Assembly (NCBI GenBank): GCA_963932145.1
Contig: OZ010571.1
Coordinates: 157,075,318-157,139,317, forward strand
DNA length: 64,000 nt
Source of the DNA: Acanthosepion lycidas
Lineage: Eukaryota; Mollusca; Cephalopoda; Sepiida; Sepiidae
Direction of reading: 5' to 3'
In this document: in pieces, positions 11,591-23,420 of the stretch
Layout: each line of letters starts with the position of its first letter
Numbering within the stretch: position 1 is the stretch's first letter
Made by a program: the position numbers and the translations under genes
The notes under the pieces: model-generated
Databases searched by the model: none
The model's input: the letters and a program-made list of their open reading frames with translations, nothing else
Told to the model about the DNA's origin: nothing

Positions 11591-13393
11591 TATTATGTCG
11601 TCTTGTGAATTTCTGGTTCCGTTTATGCCTTCTATTATTTTTGCTACTTGGACTTGAAAGACTTCGGACGCACTGTGTATTCTATATGGTAACCGAGTAA
11701 AAGAAAAACGTCTAAATGGTGAGTTGAAAGTTAGTAATTTCGAACTTTCTTCTATCCACTGGTATATGTCAATATGCATTAGAAGCATCTAATTTTGTGA
11801 AATACTTTCGGGCTGTTCATTTCTGCAAATATTTCCTCGGCAGTAGGCAGCTTATAATGCTCCCTTTTTATAGCTCTGTTTAGGTCTCTAGGGTCTAAAC
11901 ACGGTCTTAACCTGCCATTTTGTTTTTCCACTATTACTAGTGAATTTACCCAGTCTGTAGGTTCTTGGATCAGCTTAATTATTCCCATTTTTTCCATTTT
12001 CTCTAGTTCTTTCTTCAGTTTTGGTTTCATAGCAAACGGGATATTTCTTGGGGGATTCACAACTGGTTTAACATCTGGTTTTAGTGTGATGTGGTGTGTA
12101 GTTAGTAGTTTGCCTATTTCACCGAAACAATCTTCATATTTTTGTAATAGGCCTTGTAAATCCATTTTGCTTATTTTGTTTACTCTTCTTATTAAATCGA
12201 GTTTTTCTCATGTTTCCGCATCAATGACAGCACTTGCGTCGGTTTCCGCTTCTATGAAATTCAAGTTTATTTTTGTATTTTTCCTTTCTAAGTTCACTTT
12301 GCATCTACCCATTACAGGAAGTTTTGTACCATTGTATGCGGTTAATTTTACCAACGTTTTATTTAATTTCGGCTTAGGCTTTATTTTATTATATATTTTT
12401 ACTGGCAAAACGTTTATTTCTGCCCTGTGTATTTTAAAATATATTGTCGACTCGTTAGCTTCGAATTTTACACTCCATCTGTCAGTCTTAATTGTTTTTA
12501 TGTTTTTTGTATGGACGGTATTCATTTCGTACACCTCGTGGTCCGAATTTTCAGTGCTGCTGGTGAACTTTTTCACTTTATATAATTTTTTCATTCTAGT
12601 TTTACACATTTTAGCAAAATGTCCTTTTTTTCCACATTTATTGCAGTTTTTGTTAAAAGCAAGGCAGTTATTTTTATTATGTGCCTTTGAGCAATAGGTG
12701 CACTGTTCTATCCAATATTGAGTTTTGTTTTCTTGCCTCGCCGTCTTGCCTTTTGTTGTGTTCTGTCTTTTTTCTTTAATTATCGATATGTTTTCTGTCT
12801 CTGGCATAACCAGTGTTTTTTAGTTTCCTCAGCGCTGAGGCCTGCTTGTATGGCTTTCTCTAAGTCTAGGGACGGTTCCCTCAACATCCTTTCACGTAGC
12901 ATGTTGTCTTTTATTCCATATACAAGTATGTCCTTTATAAGTCTATTTGTGAGTTGCCCGAATTCACACTTATTGGCCTTTTGCCGGAGTTCTGTTACAT
13001 ATTCGTCAAACCTTTGTTGTTCTTTTTGTTTGCAAGTTAAAAATTGATATGTTAGGAACGTTAAGTTTTTTCTTGGTTGGCAATATGTGTTGAATTTTTC
13101 AATTACTGTTTCCAGGTTATATTTTTCCTCTTCATTTTCAAAATTGAACGTGGAATACACATTCCTACCTCTATCCCCTATGCAAGTTAACAAAATTGAG
13201 GTTTTTACCTTTTCTGTTTTTGCGTCAGCCTCCGTTGCTTGTAGAAATATTTGGAACTGATTTTTCCACGTGTCCCACTCTTGTGCAAGATTTTCCGAAG
13301 CGAAGTTTAGCTCCTTTTGATGTGGTAGGGATTCCATTTTCTTATATTTATCTTTTTTTTTTCGTTTGTCTATTGTGAGCGCTTTTGGTTCTT

Positions 13394-13411
13394 AAACTCT
13401 TTCTGACACCA
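13394..13411 (-). promoter_or_regulatory. tRNA primer-binding site of Gypsy fossil A
   Basis: TGGTGTCAGAAAGAGTTT follows the LTR directly on the minus strand. TGGTGTCAGA is a PBS start seen in several Ty3/Gypsy lineages. Confidence 0.6.
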
Positions 13412-13664
13412 TTTTATATTGTGTGGGTATATATGTAGGATATGACATATCGATATAAGACTGACAAGAACACGTGTGACCGTTAAGACATCTTTATTGC
13501 AACTGTCGTGTTAGTAGGGGTGACTGTTAGAGATGGATCGTCTCCCCTTTACCACTCCCTCTTACTACCACAGGGACAGTGGCCCTTAGCCAATCAGCAT
13601 CAAGTTTGTTTAACCACTATAGATAGACCAATACTATTTATATTAACGATATTTCCAACATACA
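13412..13664 (-). repeat. 5' LTR of Ty3/Gypsy fossil A
   Basis: On the minus strand it begins TGTATGTTGG and ends before the primer-binding site. It contains TATAAATAG-like sequence and an AATAAAG polyadenylation signal. About 253 bp. The exact 3' boundary is set by the PBS and could be a few bases off. Confidence 0.65.
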
Positions 13665-13669
13665 GGATT

Positions 13670-14335
13670 TAAGTAAACAACAATAACTCCAAATTGTTAA
13701 TCAATAAATATATATTGAAATAACATACAAGAATAAACATGCAATAAAATCATGTTCAATGTATAGATTAAGGGAAAGAAGTTGTTTCCCTTTAATTGTA
13801 TTTTGATTTGTAATTGATTGTTCGAAGACAGTTCTCTTGAGAGAAATATGTTCAGAAATCAATAGTAGAGCAAGTATGCATGTTAAGAATAAATAACACA
13901 AGAATACAATTAATTAAAAATGTGTTGTGTTATAGAATGATTTGAACTTGGCAAAGTCACAGAGAGAAATATAAGTTTATATTACGAAATTCTGTGTCTG
14001 TGTGTGCGTTTGAAATGTGATGAGTAAGATCGTGGATTTGTGCTGACGGCTGGAATATTACGGGATATTATTGACGACTTGCGAAAAGTCGCCTCTCTTA
14101 AAGAAAAAGGGTAGGCTCCCACGGAAACGCGGGAAAACTTAATTTTGCACTAAAATATGTGATTGGTTTTAAAATTAACCAATCACTACACTCGTTCTAA
14201 AAGAACAAGCAAGCAAGCTCAAAGCCGAAGGATTCAAAGCAAAAACTACGATGGCTAAATTGTCCTATATAAAAGTAGTAGTGATTTATTAGCCAATCGC
14301 TAGTGAATAAAATGTGGGCGTGGAAAAACAAAGCA
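13670..14335 (-). repeat. LTR-like segment of a related Ty3/Gypsy family
   Basis: On the minus strand it begins near CCACGCCCACATTTTATTC. It shares GACAATTTAGCCATCG and a GGGAAACAAC-like segment with the LTRs at 14.84 and 35.46 kb. No coding sequence is attached. Boundaries are approximate. Confidence 0.45.
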
Positions 14336-14835
14336 ATCGCTACACACCTACGTACGAACATTGGACATCTCTGAGCTCATCTTATTTACTCCTTCAACTA
14401 CAAGGATACAGAAACTTATCAAATTCTAACAATGAGATTTTCTTCAGTAACAAACATCCTATCAAAATAACCTCAGCTTCCTAGAACTCATTCACTCAAT
14501 TCATCTGAACCGATGTCATTCTTCTACGGTGAATGAATTTCAGCGGCAAGATACTTATGCTGATTTTTTTTTAACTAAATTTTTACTACCAAATACAACT
14601 TTTCGATATTCAAATGAAGATTACATTTTCTCTCAATCAAAAAGTTTCTTTGAACTCATCTTACATCGAATTTCAGCCTACAATATCTTCTTATCGAAGA
14701 ACATTCTTTCCATGGAAACTTACTCTTATTTCTTGAACTGAAATCTTCTTTAAAGTCTTAAGTAATTCAACTAGTAGTTAAAGGTAAATAACTTCTGCTA
14801 TATTATTAATTATAAATGCTACATATTGACATACA
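14336..14835. other. No recognised gene
   Basis: AT-rich flank of the Gypsy copy that follows. A 70-codon + frame at 14529-14741 shows no recognisable domain. Confidence 0.5.
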
Positions 14836-15642
14836 TGTAGTGCCACGCCTACATTTTCTCCAATTCTAATTGGTCAATAAATACATACTTAAAAATAACA
14901 GGACAATTTATCTATCGCATTCCACCATAGTAAATTTGTTCCTACACTTTGTTCAAAACAAGCTTTGCTACAAAATCGCTGATTCGTCCATTTTCCGTCC
15001 AATAGGATATTTTTCATGTATATTCAAAAATATATCTAGCGTCTCTGCTTGGAGCCACTCCAGATAGTATAAACATTGGATGCATTCCAAAAAACCAGTA
15101 GTAGTAATTTCAGAACCACAGTCGAGTGGTACTATTGCCGCTGGGTACCAGCGGCAATAGTCGCTCGTGTATTTCATCCTACTCACTCCGCACGTACATA
15201 CACACTACAGAACTTTATGTGACACACCACCAGTTCTCAGTGGACACACCAAGTTAAATCAACTTTGTAAGTTGCAACTACTGAACAATTTTCTGAAATA
15301 AATATTCTATTTTCAACACTGAACTCTGAACATTTTACTTAGACAAATCTTCTATAAGACATTTCCTTACAGTCAAGGGGAAGCTACTTTTTTTCTCCCT
15401 TTTTCATTCATATTGCAACTACTTTGTATTATTGTTGAATTTAATATTTCTTCGTTAAACAAAATTGGTTCTCATTGTTCTTTTTCCTTGATGTTTTAAG
15501 TATTGTGTATGAATGTTGATTACCTTCTCAACAACACGCAGCTGCATTATCTATTTAACCCATTCAACATTGATGACCGCAACACTCGAGAAGCAGTACA
15601 TTCTATAATTGATCAACCCGACGTACTAATCAACACTTTACA
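14836..15642 (+). repeat. 5' LTR of Gypsy B
   Basis: Begins TGTAGTGCCACGCC and ends CAACACTTTACA, matching the copy at 19,177-19,974 over its whole length. A PBS-like TTGGTGACGCCGACG follows at once. Confidence 0.9.
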
Positions 15643-15660
15643 ATTGGTGACGCCGACGGA
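15643..15660 (+). promoter_or_regulatory. Primer-binding site of Gypsy B
   Basis: ATTGGTGACGCCGACGGA directly follows the 5' LTR, in the position and form of a tRNA primer-binding site. Confidence 0.55.
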
Positions 15661-15824
15661 AACAAACTACAGTTTGTGACACCTATGTTCAAGGAATATA
15701 ACAGACAAAAGTGAAGTGAACCTTATATTGTGCCAAACACAGTATAAAGAAATCAACGTACAAAAACTTCAACTTGGCGCGAAAAAATTTTTGTCCACCA
15801 CGTGCGTAAAAACATATATCTAAC

Positions 15825-18800
15825 ATGGCCGACCAGAACGCCAGTGAAGCAACCGTGATGTTCAATTTGCCAGTCTTTGACACAACCAACGTCAATGTGT
15901 TGTTCGCACAGTTAGAGGCTACATTTCAGTCGAAGAAGATACAATCCCAGATGGTACGTTATGCCTATGTAGTGGAAAACTGCCACCTGAAATTGCGTCC
16001 GATGTGTTGGATTTATTAAATAAAGTCCGTATACATAACCCTTTCGACACACTGAAAGAGGCAATAATCTACAGGACGGGAAAGTCGCAAGAACGTAAAC
16101 TGAATGACTTATTCAATACGTTACAGCTAGGCGACAGCAAGCCGTCTCAATTACTGCGAAAGATGAGGAATTTACTAGGCGGGAACTCGATGTCCGATTC
16201 TTTATTTCGTAAATTGTGGATGGACAAGTTACCAACCCACACAACTCAGATCCTAGCTACACTACCCGAAGACCTAGATTTTAAAAAAACGGCGGAGATA
16301 GCGGACAAGATAAGTGATGCTGCAACTATCAGCGGTGTCAACGCTCCAACGCTACGCGACACGCCACGTGAGGACGAATTTAACAAGCTGCAACAGCAAA
16401 TTAATAGGCTATCTGAACAGATAGACCGTTTGTATAGAGAGCGATCATCCTCAGCTCACAACTTATAAAAGTCCCAACGACGTTTCCGATCTAATTCTCG
16501 GGGAAGAAACGATGCGTATTGTTGGTACCATCGCATATTTGGACAGGCAGCGAGAAAATGCACTAAGCCGTGCAATTTCAAACAACAACCGGATTCTACG
16601 TCATGCCAGAAGGCGGGAAACGCCATTCCCAACAGCGCATGAAGACGGCGTCTGCTGTTGGGATAGGAAATGCCAACCGTCTATTCTACGTCAGAGACAG
16701 AAACTCCGACAAAATGTTTACTGTTATTCCACCTAGTCCCAGTTTTTCAAATACTAAATCTTCAGTAACTCTACGTGCTGCTAATGGATCACAAATCCAG
16801 ACTTTCGGTCAAGTATCTATGACTTTGGACATAGGCCTGAGGAGAACATTTCAATGGTTATTTACAGTAGCCGAAGTCAAGTTCCCAACATTAGGCGCAG
16901 ATATTTTGGCTCACTATAAACTTATCGTGGATATGTCGAAATACTCACTGTTAGACCAGACGACGAATCTTATGAATTATGGAGTTACTTCCACCCTCAA
17001 CTCCAATGAACTATGCGTCGCCTTGCCAGCAGACAACCCTCTCAAAGGTGTATTGGACAAATTTCCTTCACTCGTCCGCCCTTTTACATATATCGAAACG
17101 GTGAAGCACCACACCGTACACAAAATTCAAACATTTGGCTCGCCAGTTTTTTCTAAGCCGCGCAGGTTAAGTCCTGAGAAGTATAAACTAGCGCGCGCGG
17201 AATTTCAACACATGTTAGACTTAGGAATTATCCGGCCTTCGTCTAGCCCTTTCGCATCTCCACTCCACATGGTCCCTAAGGCGTAAGAGGGGGCATGGAG
17301 ACCCTGCGGCGATTATCGACGTTTAAACACACAAACGGTGCCTGACAAGTATCCTGTACCTAATTTGGCAGATTTTGCAGTTTCTCTGCAAGGTGCAAAA
17401 TTATTTATAAAAATCGACCTGAGAAAAGCATTTTATCAGATCCCTGTTGCCGAGGAAGATGTGCACAAGACTGCTATAGCGACACCCTTTGGTCTTTACG
17501 AATTCTTACGAATGCCTTTCGGTCTCCGAAATGCTGCACAATCTTTCCAGAGGTTAATCGATGAAGCCCTTCGAGGTTTACACCACTCATTCGCCTACAT
17601 CGATGATCTACTAGTAGCAAGTGCCAACATGGACGACCACGTGCGTCACGTAACGCAAGTTTTCGAGCGATTAGAGCATTTTGGATTGAAAATAAATCCT
17701 GACAAATGTTTATTTGCTGTTTCGAAGCTTAATTTCCTCGGGCATGTTATTGACGAGTCAGGAATCACGCCGATCCCTGAAAAGGTTACTGCCGTGAAAG
17801 AATTCCCACAACCAACAACCCTTCGTCAACTCCGTCGATATCTTGGACTGATAAATTATTACCGCCAGTTCATCCCGAACTGTTCGCAAATATTAGCACC
17901 ACTAACCGATCTGCTCCGTGGTCAAGGGAAGAAGAACATCCCCATAACGCTCACAGACGAAGCCCTCGTTGCTTTTAACAGTTCTCGCGAAGCTCTAGCA
18001 AACTTTACAAAGTTAACATATTTGCGCGTTGACAATAAAGCAACTCTGTCATTAACTACAGATGTGTCATCAGAAGCTGTTGGAGCGGTTTTGCATCAGC
18101 ATACCGATAAGCAAACCACGCCAATTTCTTTCTTTTCTGTCAAGCTTACTTCGACACAGCAGAAGTATAGCACCTTCTCCCGTGAACTATTAGCTATATA
18201 TCTCTCTATTCGACACTTTCGACACATCCTGGAAGGACGAAACTTCACAGTTTTACTGACGACAAACCCCTAGTTTTCGCCCTCCATACTGTCAGACAAA
18301 TACGATCCTCGTGATTATAGGCAACTAGATTTCATATCGCAATTCACAACTGACATACTGCATGTAGCAGGCAGTGACAACATTGTTGCCGACACGCTAT
18401 CACGAGCTACGTTAAACAGTGCCATTGAAGACAATCTGGACATGGAAAAATTAGCAGACGAACAAGTAAGGGACATCACTCTGTTCAACTCGTTACAAGA
18501 CTCGTCGCTAAAAATAGAACAGAAACCTTTACCCTTCAGTGAAAAGTCTATCACTTGTGATACAAGTACTTCCACTCCCAGACCCTTGGTAATGCTTTCA
18601 CTTCGATCACAAGTGAAGGAGGATCTTCAGTGCTCACCTGCCGACCTTGTCTTCGGACAGCCATTAGTTTTACCAGGGCAATTTCTGTGCGACAGCTGCG
18701 TTTCAAAACCTTCTTCATCCTTTATTCAATATTTGCAGAGTAGAATGTCAAATTTATCTTTTACACCTACTCGATTCCAGACCAAGGATATATTCGTCCC

Positions 18801-19080
18801 CGAATCTCTTATCAAATGTAATTTTGTCTTCATTAGACAAGATGCAGTGAAAAGACCACTCACACCGAGTTATACGGGTCCATTCCGTGTCCTCGCACGA
18901 CATAGCAAGTTCTACACTGTTCTACTCCCTAGCGGACGATCGAACATCTCGATAGGCCGCCTGAAACCAGCATACGTAGAACAAAGTACGGAACTCGACC
19001 CAAAATCTCAACCACCAACTACATCAGGCGACATACAGTACCAACCCCAGACACCCACACCAAAACACCCAAAAAGGTAG
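15825..19080 (+). pseudogene. Gag-pol region of Gypsy B (fossil)
   Basis: The gag part has the usual helical capsid-like sequence (LNDLFNTLQLGDSKPSQLLR) and no clear zinc knuckle. The protease-like stretch is followed by an RT with KIDLRKAFYQIP and a YIDD box, then an RNase H region and a C-terminal stretch of the GPFRVL type. It is broken and not expected to make protein. Confidence 0.85.
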
Positions 19081-19176
19081 GAAGGTCCATTGGCCTAGTA
19101 AATACAAACATTACATATCATATTGAAAAAAAACTGTTTTTTCATCACCTTTTTTTCCCAATCTTATGGTGGTTAT

Positions 19177-19974
19177 TGTAGTGCCACGCCTACATTTTAT
19201 CCAATTCTAATTGGTCAATAAATACATACTTAAAAATAACAGGACAATTTATCTATCGCATTCCACCATAGTAAATTTGTTCCTACACTTTGTTCAAAAC
19301 AAGCTTTGCTACAAAATCGCTGATTCGTCCATTTTCCGTCCAATAGGATATTTTTCATGTATATTCAAAAATATATCTAGCGTCTCTGCTTGGAGCCACC
19401 CTAGGTAGTATAAATATTGGATGCATTCCAAGAAACCAGTTAGTAGTAGTTCCACAACTACAGTCGAGGTACCCAGAGACAATAGATCTCTCACTTACTC
19501 GCTCGTGTATTTCATCCTACTCACTCCGCACGTACATACACAATACAGAACTTTATTTGATACACCGCCAGTTCTCAGTGGACACACCAAGTTAAATCAA
19601 CTCTGTAAGTTGCAACAACTAAACAATTTTCTGAAAGAAATATTCTATTTTCAACACTGAACTCTGAACATTTTTCCCAGACAAATCTTCTATAAGAGAT
19701 TTCCTTACAGTCAAGAGGAAGCTACTTTTTTTCTCCCTTTTTCATTCATATTGCAACTACTTTGAATTATTGTTGAATTTATTTCTTCGTTAAACAAAAT
19801 TGGTTCTCATTGTTCTTTTTCCTTGATGTTTTAAGTATTATGTATGAATGTTGATTACCTTCTCAACACGCAGCCGCATTATCTATTTGACCCATTCAAC
19901 ATTGGTGACCACAACACTCGAGAAGCAGTACATTCTATAATTGATCAACCCGACGTACTAATCAACACTTTACA
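19177..19974 (+). repeat. 3' LTR of Gypsy B
   Basis: Begins TGTAGTGCCACGCC and ends CAACACTTTACA. It differs from the 5' LTR by scattered substitutions and short indels. Confidence 0.9.
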
Positions 19975-20311
19975 CTTTGTGCACAATGGAACAGACACTT
20001 TTGCCTGCCATTAAACAATTTTGGTGCGATAAACATCAATTTAACATTTTGCAACTTAGTTTAAATTACCTGAGTAAATTCATTCTTCAGTTTTGTATAT
20101 TGTTGATATAAAAATGTTTTGTTATTTCTAGAGAATATTGTTGTTTTATATTTTTGGATTTGTCTGACAGACTTGGGCCTTACAAATAATCTAAATGTTT
20201 GTGAATATGTCAATTTTGTTCACGTAGACAAACTTAAAAATATCCTTCTGATCAAAATTATATTCAACAAACTAATCACTCAGTAATCAGTTATATAATC
20301 TGAAGCGAAGC
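19975..20311. other. Spacer between Gypsy B and the solo LTR
   Basis: AT-rich, no recognised feature. Confidence 0.5.
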
Positions 20312-21105
20312 CGTAGAATGTTGATTAGAACGTTGACCAATTGTAGAATGTATTGCTTCTTGAGTGTTGTGGTCACCAATGTTGAATGGGTTAAATAGAT
20401 AATGCGGCTGCGTGTTGAGAAGGTAATCAACATTCATACATAATATTTAAAACATCAAGGAAAAAACAATGAGAACCAATTTTGTTTAACGAAGAAATAT
20501 ATTAAATTCAACAATAATACAAAGTAGTTGTAATATGAGCTAAAAAGGGAGAAAAAAAGTAGCTTCCCCTTGACTGTAAAGAAATGTCTTAAAGAAGATT
20601 TGTCTGAGTAAAATGTTCAGAGTTCAGTGTTGAAAATAGAAATTTTCTTTCAGAAAATTGTTCAGTTGTTTCAACTTACAGAGTTGATTTAACTTGGTGT
20701 GTCCACTGAGAACTGGCGGTGTATCAAATAAAGTTCTGTATTGTGTATGTACGTGCGGAGTGAGTAGGATGGAATACACGAGCGAGTAGATGAGTTCTAT
20801 TGTCCCTGGGTACACTCGACTGTGGTTGTGGAACTACTACTAACTGGTTTTTGGAATGCATCCAATATTTGTACTACCTAGGGTGGCTCCAAGCAGGGAC
20901 GCTAGATATATTTTTGAATATACATGAAAAATATCCTATTGGACGGAAAATGGACGAATCAGCGATTTTGTAGCAAAGCTTGTTTTGAACAAAGTGTAGG
21001 AACAAATTTACTATGGTGGAATGCGATAGATAAATTGTCCTGTTATTTTTAAGTATGTATTTATTGACCAATTAGAATTGGAGAAAATGTAGGTGTGGCA
21101 CTACA
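20312..21105 (-). repeat. Solo LTR of the Gypsy B family, inverted
   Basis: The reverse complement matches the Gypsy B LTRs end to end, starting TGTAGTGCCACACC at 21105. It is flanked by AAGC on both sides (20308-20311 and 21106-21109), a 4-bp target duplication. No internal sequence is attached, so it is a solo LTR left by LTR-LTR recombination. Confidence 0.87.
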
Positions 21106-21440
21106 AAGCTGCTGAGTGAAAAAAAAAAAGTAATGATTGTAGGTTTTTTTAAGTATAGAATCCTTTTTAAATTACAATTAAAAAAAGAAAAAGAAACTAG
21201 AGTTCGAATTTCATCTTAGAAGAATTTTATTTTTATTCAATATTAATTTAAAAATAAAGAAAAAACAAACAAACAATATCATAAAAACTTTCCGTAAAAC
21301 TGTAGCGGTATTGACAGCCCAAATCCATCCGCACATTTCTTTATGAATTTGTAAGCAAACGGAAAAAAAGCAACAAGAGAAACGACAAGAAGGAACACAA
21401 AACGATTTGATAATAAAGAAGATTTATATTTATATTTGTA
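21106..21440. other. No recognised gene
   Basis: AT-rich. A stretch ending in a CAAACAAACAATA motif near 21,265 resembles one near 22,660. Confidence 0.4.
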
Positions 21441-22010
21441 TAATGATGTACACGCATAGGGGTTACTTCCCTTTGACTGGATTTAATAATGGAGAAATTT
21501 TTTATCTGAGTTCATAAAAGTTTGAATCCGCTCAAAATATTCACTGTGAGAGAGTTGAAAGAATTCTGTAAAGCTGAGAATATGTTGAATAAACTTTTAG
21601 CTTTAGAAGTCTTGAAGAATTTAATGTTCCGTAATGTTTGTAATTAAGTTTCCATTTCTTGTAATCTTGTGCAATAAAGTTTCGTTGTCTGTAGTTGAAT
21701 TAGTTTGTAATTAAATTTAAAAAGTTTCGTACGTAAGTGTATGTGTGTGTATGTGAATGCTTTCATGGCGTCCGACCGCAATGGCTCGAGAACGATTTCT
21801 TTACTGCTACATTTTTCGTAAGCGAATGAAATCAAGAGAGCGGAAGAACGAACTCGTGTCTGTCATAATCAACTTAATCACGTGACAGTTTCCAGAGAAA
21901 GAAACACTGACTTGATCACGCGCTGGAAAAAAGACTTTTGCGTAGGTGGATTGTAACGCCCACGTGTGTGTTTGTTGACCAATTAGAAGTTAAGGTTTTC
22001 TGAAAATATG
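21440..22010 (-). repeat. LTR-like segment
   Basis: It contains TACTTCCCTTTGACTGG, the complement of the conserved segment in the Gypsy B LTR, and a TTTCGTACGTAAGTGTATG segment that recurs near 34,558. A second motif, TGTAACGCCCACGTG, begins near 21,952. Boundaries are uncertain. Confidence 0.35.
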
Positions 22011-23246
22011 TATGAAGCTGGATAAGCTCTGCGATGCGCTTTTTGCACAGATTTGCACAAAAACCACTGTTGATAAGAAAATGGTAGCGGCATGCTAAAA
22101 TACTCCCCCCCCCCAGTTTGAAAGTTGGGATGGAAACAGAGAAACTTTCACTATATAAATAGTTATAAACTGAATAGAGAAAGTGTCCAAAATGGTTGAT
22201 GCACGTGACAGTTGAAGACGCTATTTCTGAAATGTCATTAGATGAAAAGTCGCCGAAATTATGTGCATTGTCAGGGTGCTGAAATTATATTTGGAATGAA
22301 CGGATAGCACACTCTGAAAAGAATTGCGTTGCATGTGTCGACGAAGTGTACACGTGTCTTCAGGGTGAATTGCCGTTAGCCGACGCTCTTGGTAATGATT
22401 CCTGCCGATTTCTACGAATGAATAGGAGTGAAAATGCAGGTGCAATTTGAAATTCTATAAATCCTTGTTTTGTTCCAATGTTCTGCGTAATTCAGTAAGT
22501 CCAGATGCACAGATTTGCACAAAAATCAACACTGATAAGAAAGTGGTAGCGAGATGCTAAAATACTGACAACTGAAATTGATAGAATAATTTTATCATAG
22601 ACGAAGAAAAGAATAACAGGGTCCGATTTCTACTTTAGATCTTTAAATAAAGAAGAACAAACAAACAATAAATAGATTAAAAATACTATTTTAATGATTA
22701 TTTCGTGAAGTTACTATATCATATTGACAAAGAATATTTCTTTGTAATTGCATCAGAAAAGAATGAAACCAATGTTCCATTTTTACCTTAGAATAAACTT
22801 TATTTTCTAAAGGAAAATTATTTAAAGTCTTATATTTAATATTATGCTAAAATAGTGTACTGAATTATTGAATTTAAAGACTCTAAAATTCTTTCTCCTT
22901 ATTGTATAAAATTATTTGAAAACTATTTTCGTTACAATAAAAAATCGACATGGTTTTAATTTGCATGTTTTATTTTAAAACAGCTTCGAGAAGTGCTAAT
23001 ATACCCTTGTCAGACCCGCGAAGTATTGCCTTTCTGAAGCAAGGTGTGGCTGTTAAGAAGCAGAAGACCAGGCTAGAGGGCACGAGGACAATGTTGGGTG
23101 ATGCTACACTGCCAGGAGAGATTATTGTCTGGACTTGTGTTCGTCTTGTCTGGTTTTCGCATGCTGTGAGTGTCACGATTTATTGCATATCAAATATGAT
23201 TGCGGCACAAGGCTTAAGAAGGGGGAATGGGTTGAGGCCGGTCGTG
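22010..23246. other. No recognised gene; contains a direct repeat
   Basis: A 64-base segment at 22,045-22,108 (GCACAGATTTGCACAAAAA...) recurs in the same orientation at 22,505-22,568. A C11 run lies between the copies, just after the first one. Confidence 0.5.
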
Positions 23247-23290
23247 AAAGTTGAACTTTCAAGAGTTCAAGTGTTAATATCCTGGCGCGT

Positions 23291-23328
<38 letters not shown>

Positions 23329-23336
23329 AGGAGGAA

Positions 23337-23345
<9 letters not shown>
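23247..23345 (+). repeat. Direct repeat copy 1 with expanded GA and TA microsatellites
   Basis: AAGTTGAACTTTCAAGAGTT through AGGAAGTAT matches 23,898-23,990. Here the middle has become a 32-base GA run (23,294-23,325) and the end runs into (TA)n to about 23,404. Confidence 0.7.
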
Positions 23346-23404
<59 letters not shown>

Positions 23405-23420
23405 GTGTGTGTGCGTGTGT
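23294..23420. repeat. (GA)n and (TA)n/(TG)n compound microsatellite
   Basis: GA run at 23,294-23,325, AT run at about 23,338-23,404, then TG. Open frames through it (for example 22950-23438 +) are artefacts of the repeat. Confidence 0.95.

Larger units (their letters stand above)
11580..13664 (-). mobile_element. Ty3/Gypsy retrotransposon fossil A (5' LTR, gag, partial pol)
   Basis: Reading on the minus strand: LTR, primer-binding site, a gag-like region (about 12,780-13,337), a CCHC zinc-knuckle region followed by a protease-like stretch (about 12,208-12,800), and reverse transcriptase (about 11,590-12,165). It is incomplete, since the rest of pol and a 3' LTR are not present here, and it is broken at a few more points. 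Its end lies against the LINE, so the two are joined tail to tail. Confidence 0.88.
14836..19974 (+). mobile_element. Ty3/Gypsy retrotransposon B with two LTRs
   Basis: Two direct LTRs of about 800 bp flank an internal region with gag (about 15,825-16,470), protease (about 16,740-17,000), reverse transcriptase (about 17,050-17,650), RNase H (about 17,950-18,270) and the C-terminal end of pol (about 18,440-19,080). The internal region is broken at several points and the integrase part is incomplete. The LTRs look about 95% alike by eye, suggesting a fairly recent insertion. No matching target duplication is visible: taca precedes the 5' LTR and cttt follows the 3' LTR. Confidence 0.92.

Noticed and set aside
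12086-12697. 203-codon + strand frame
   Set aside because: It is the antisense shadow of the gag and protease region of the minus-strand Gypsy fossil.
14870-21071. A 65-codon frame found three times (MVNKYILKNN...)
   Set aside because: It is a frame across the LTR present in all three LTR copies; no evidence for a product.
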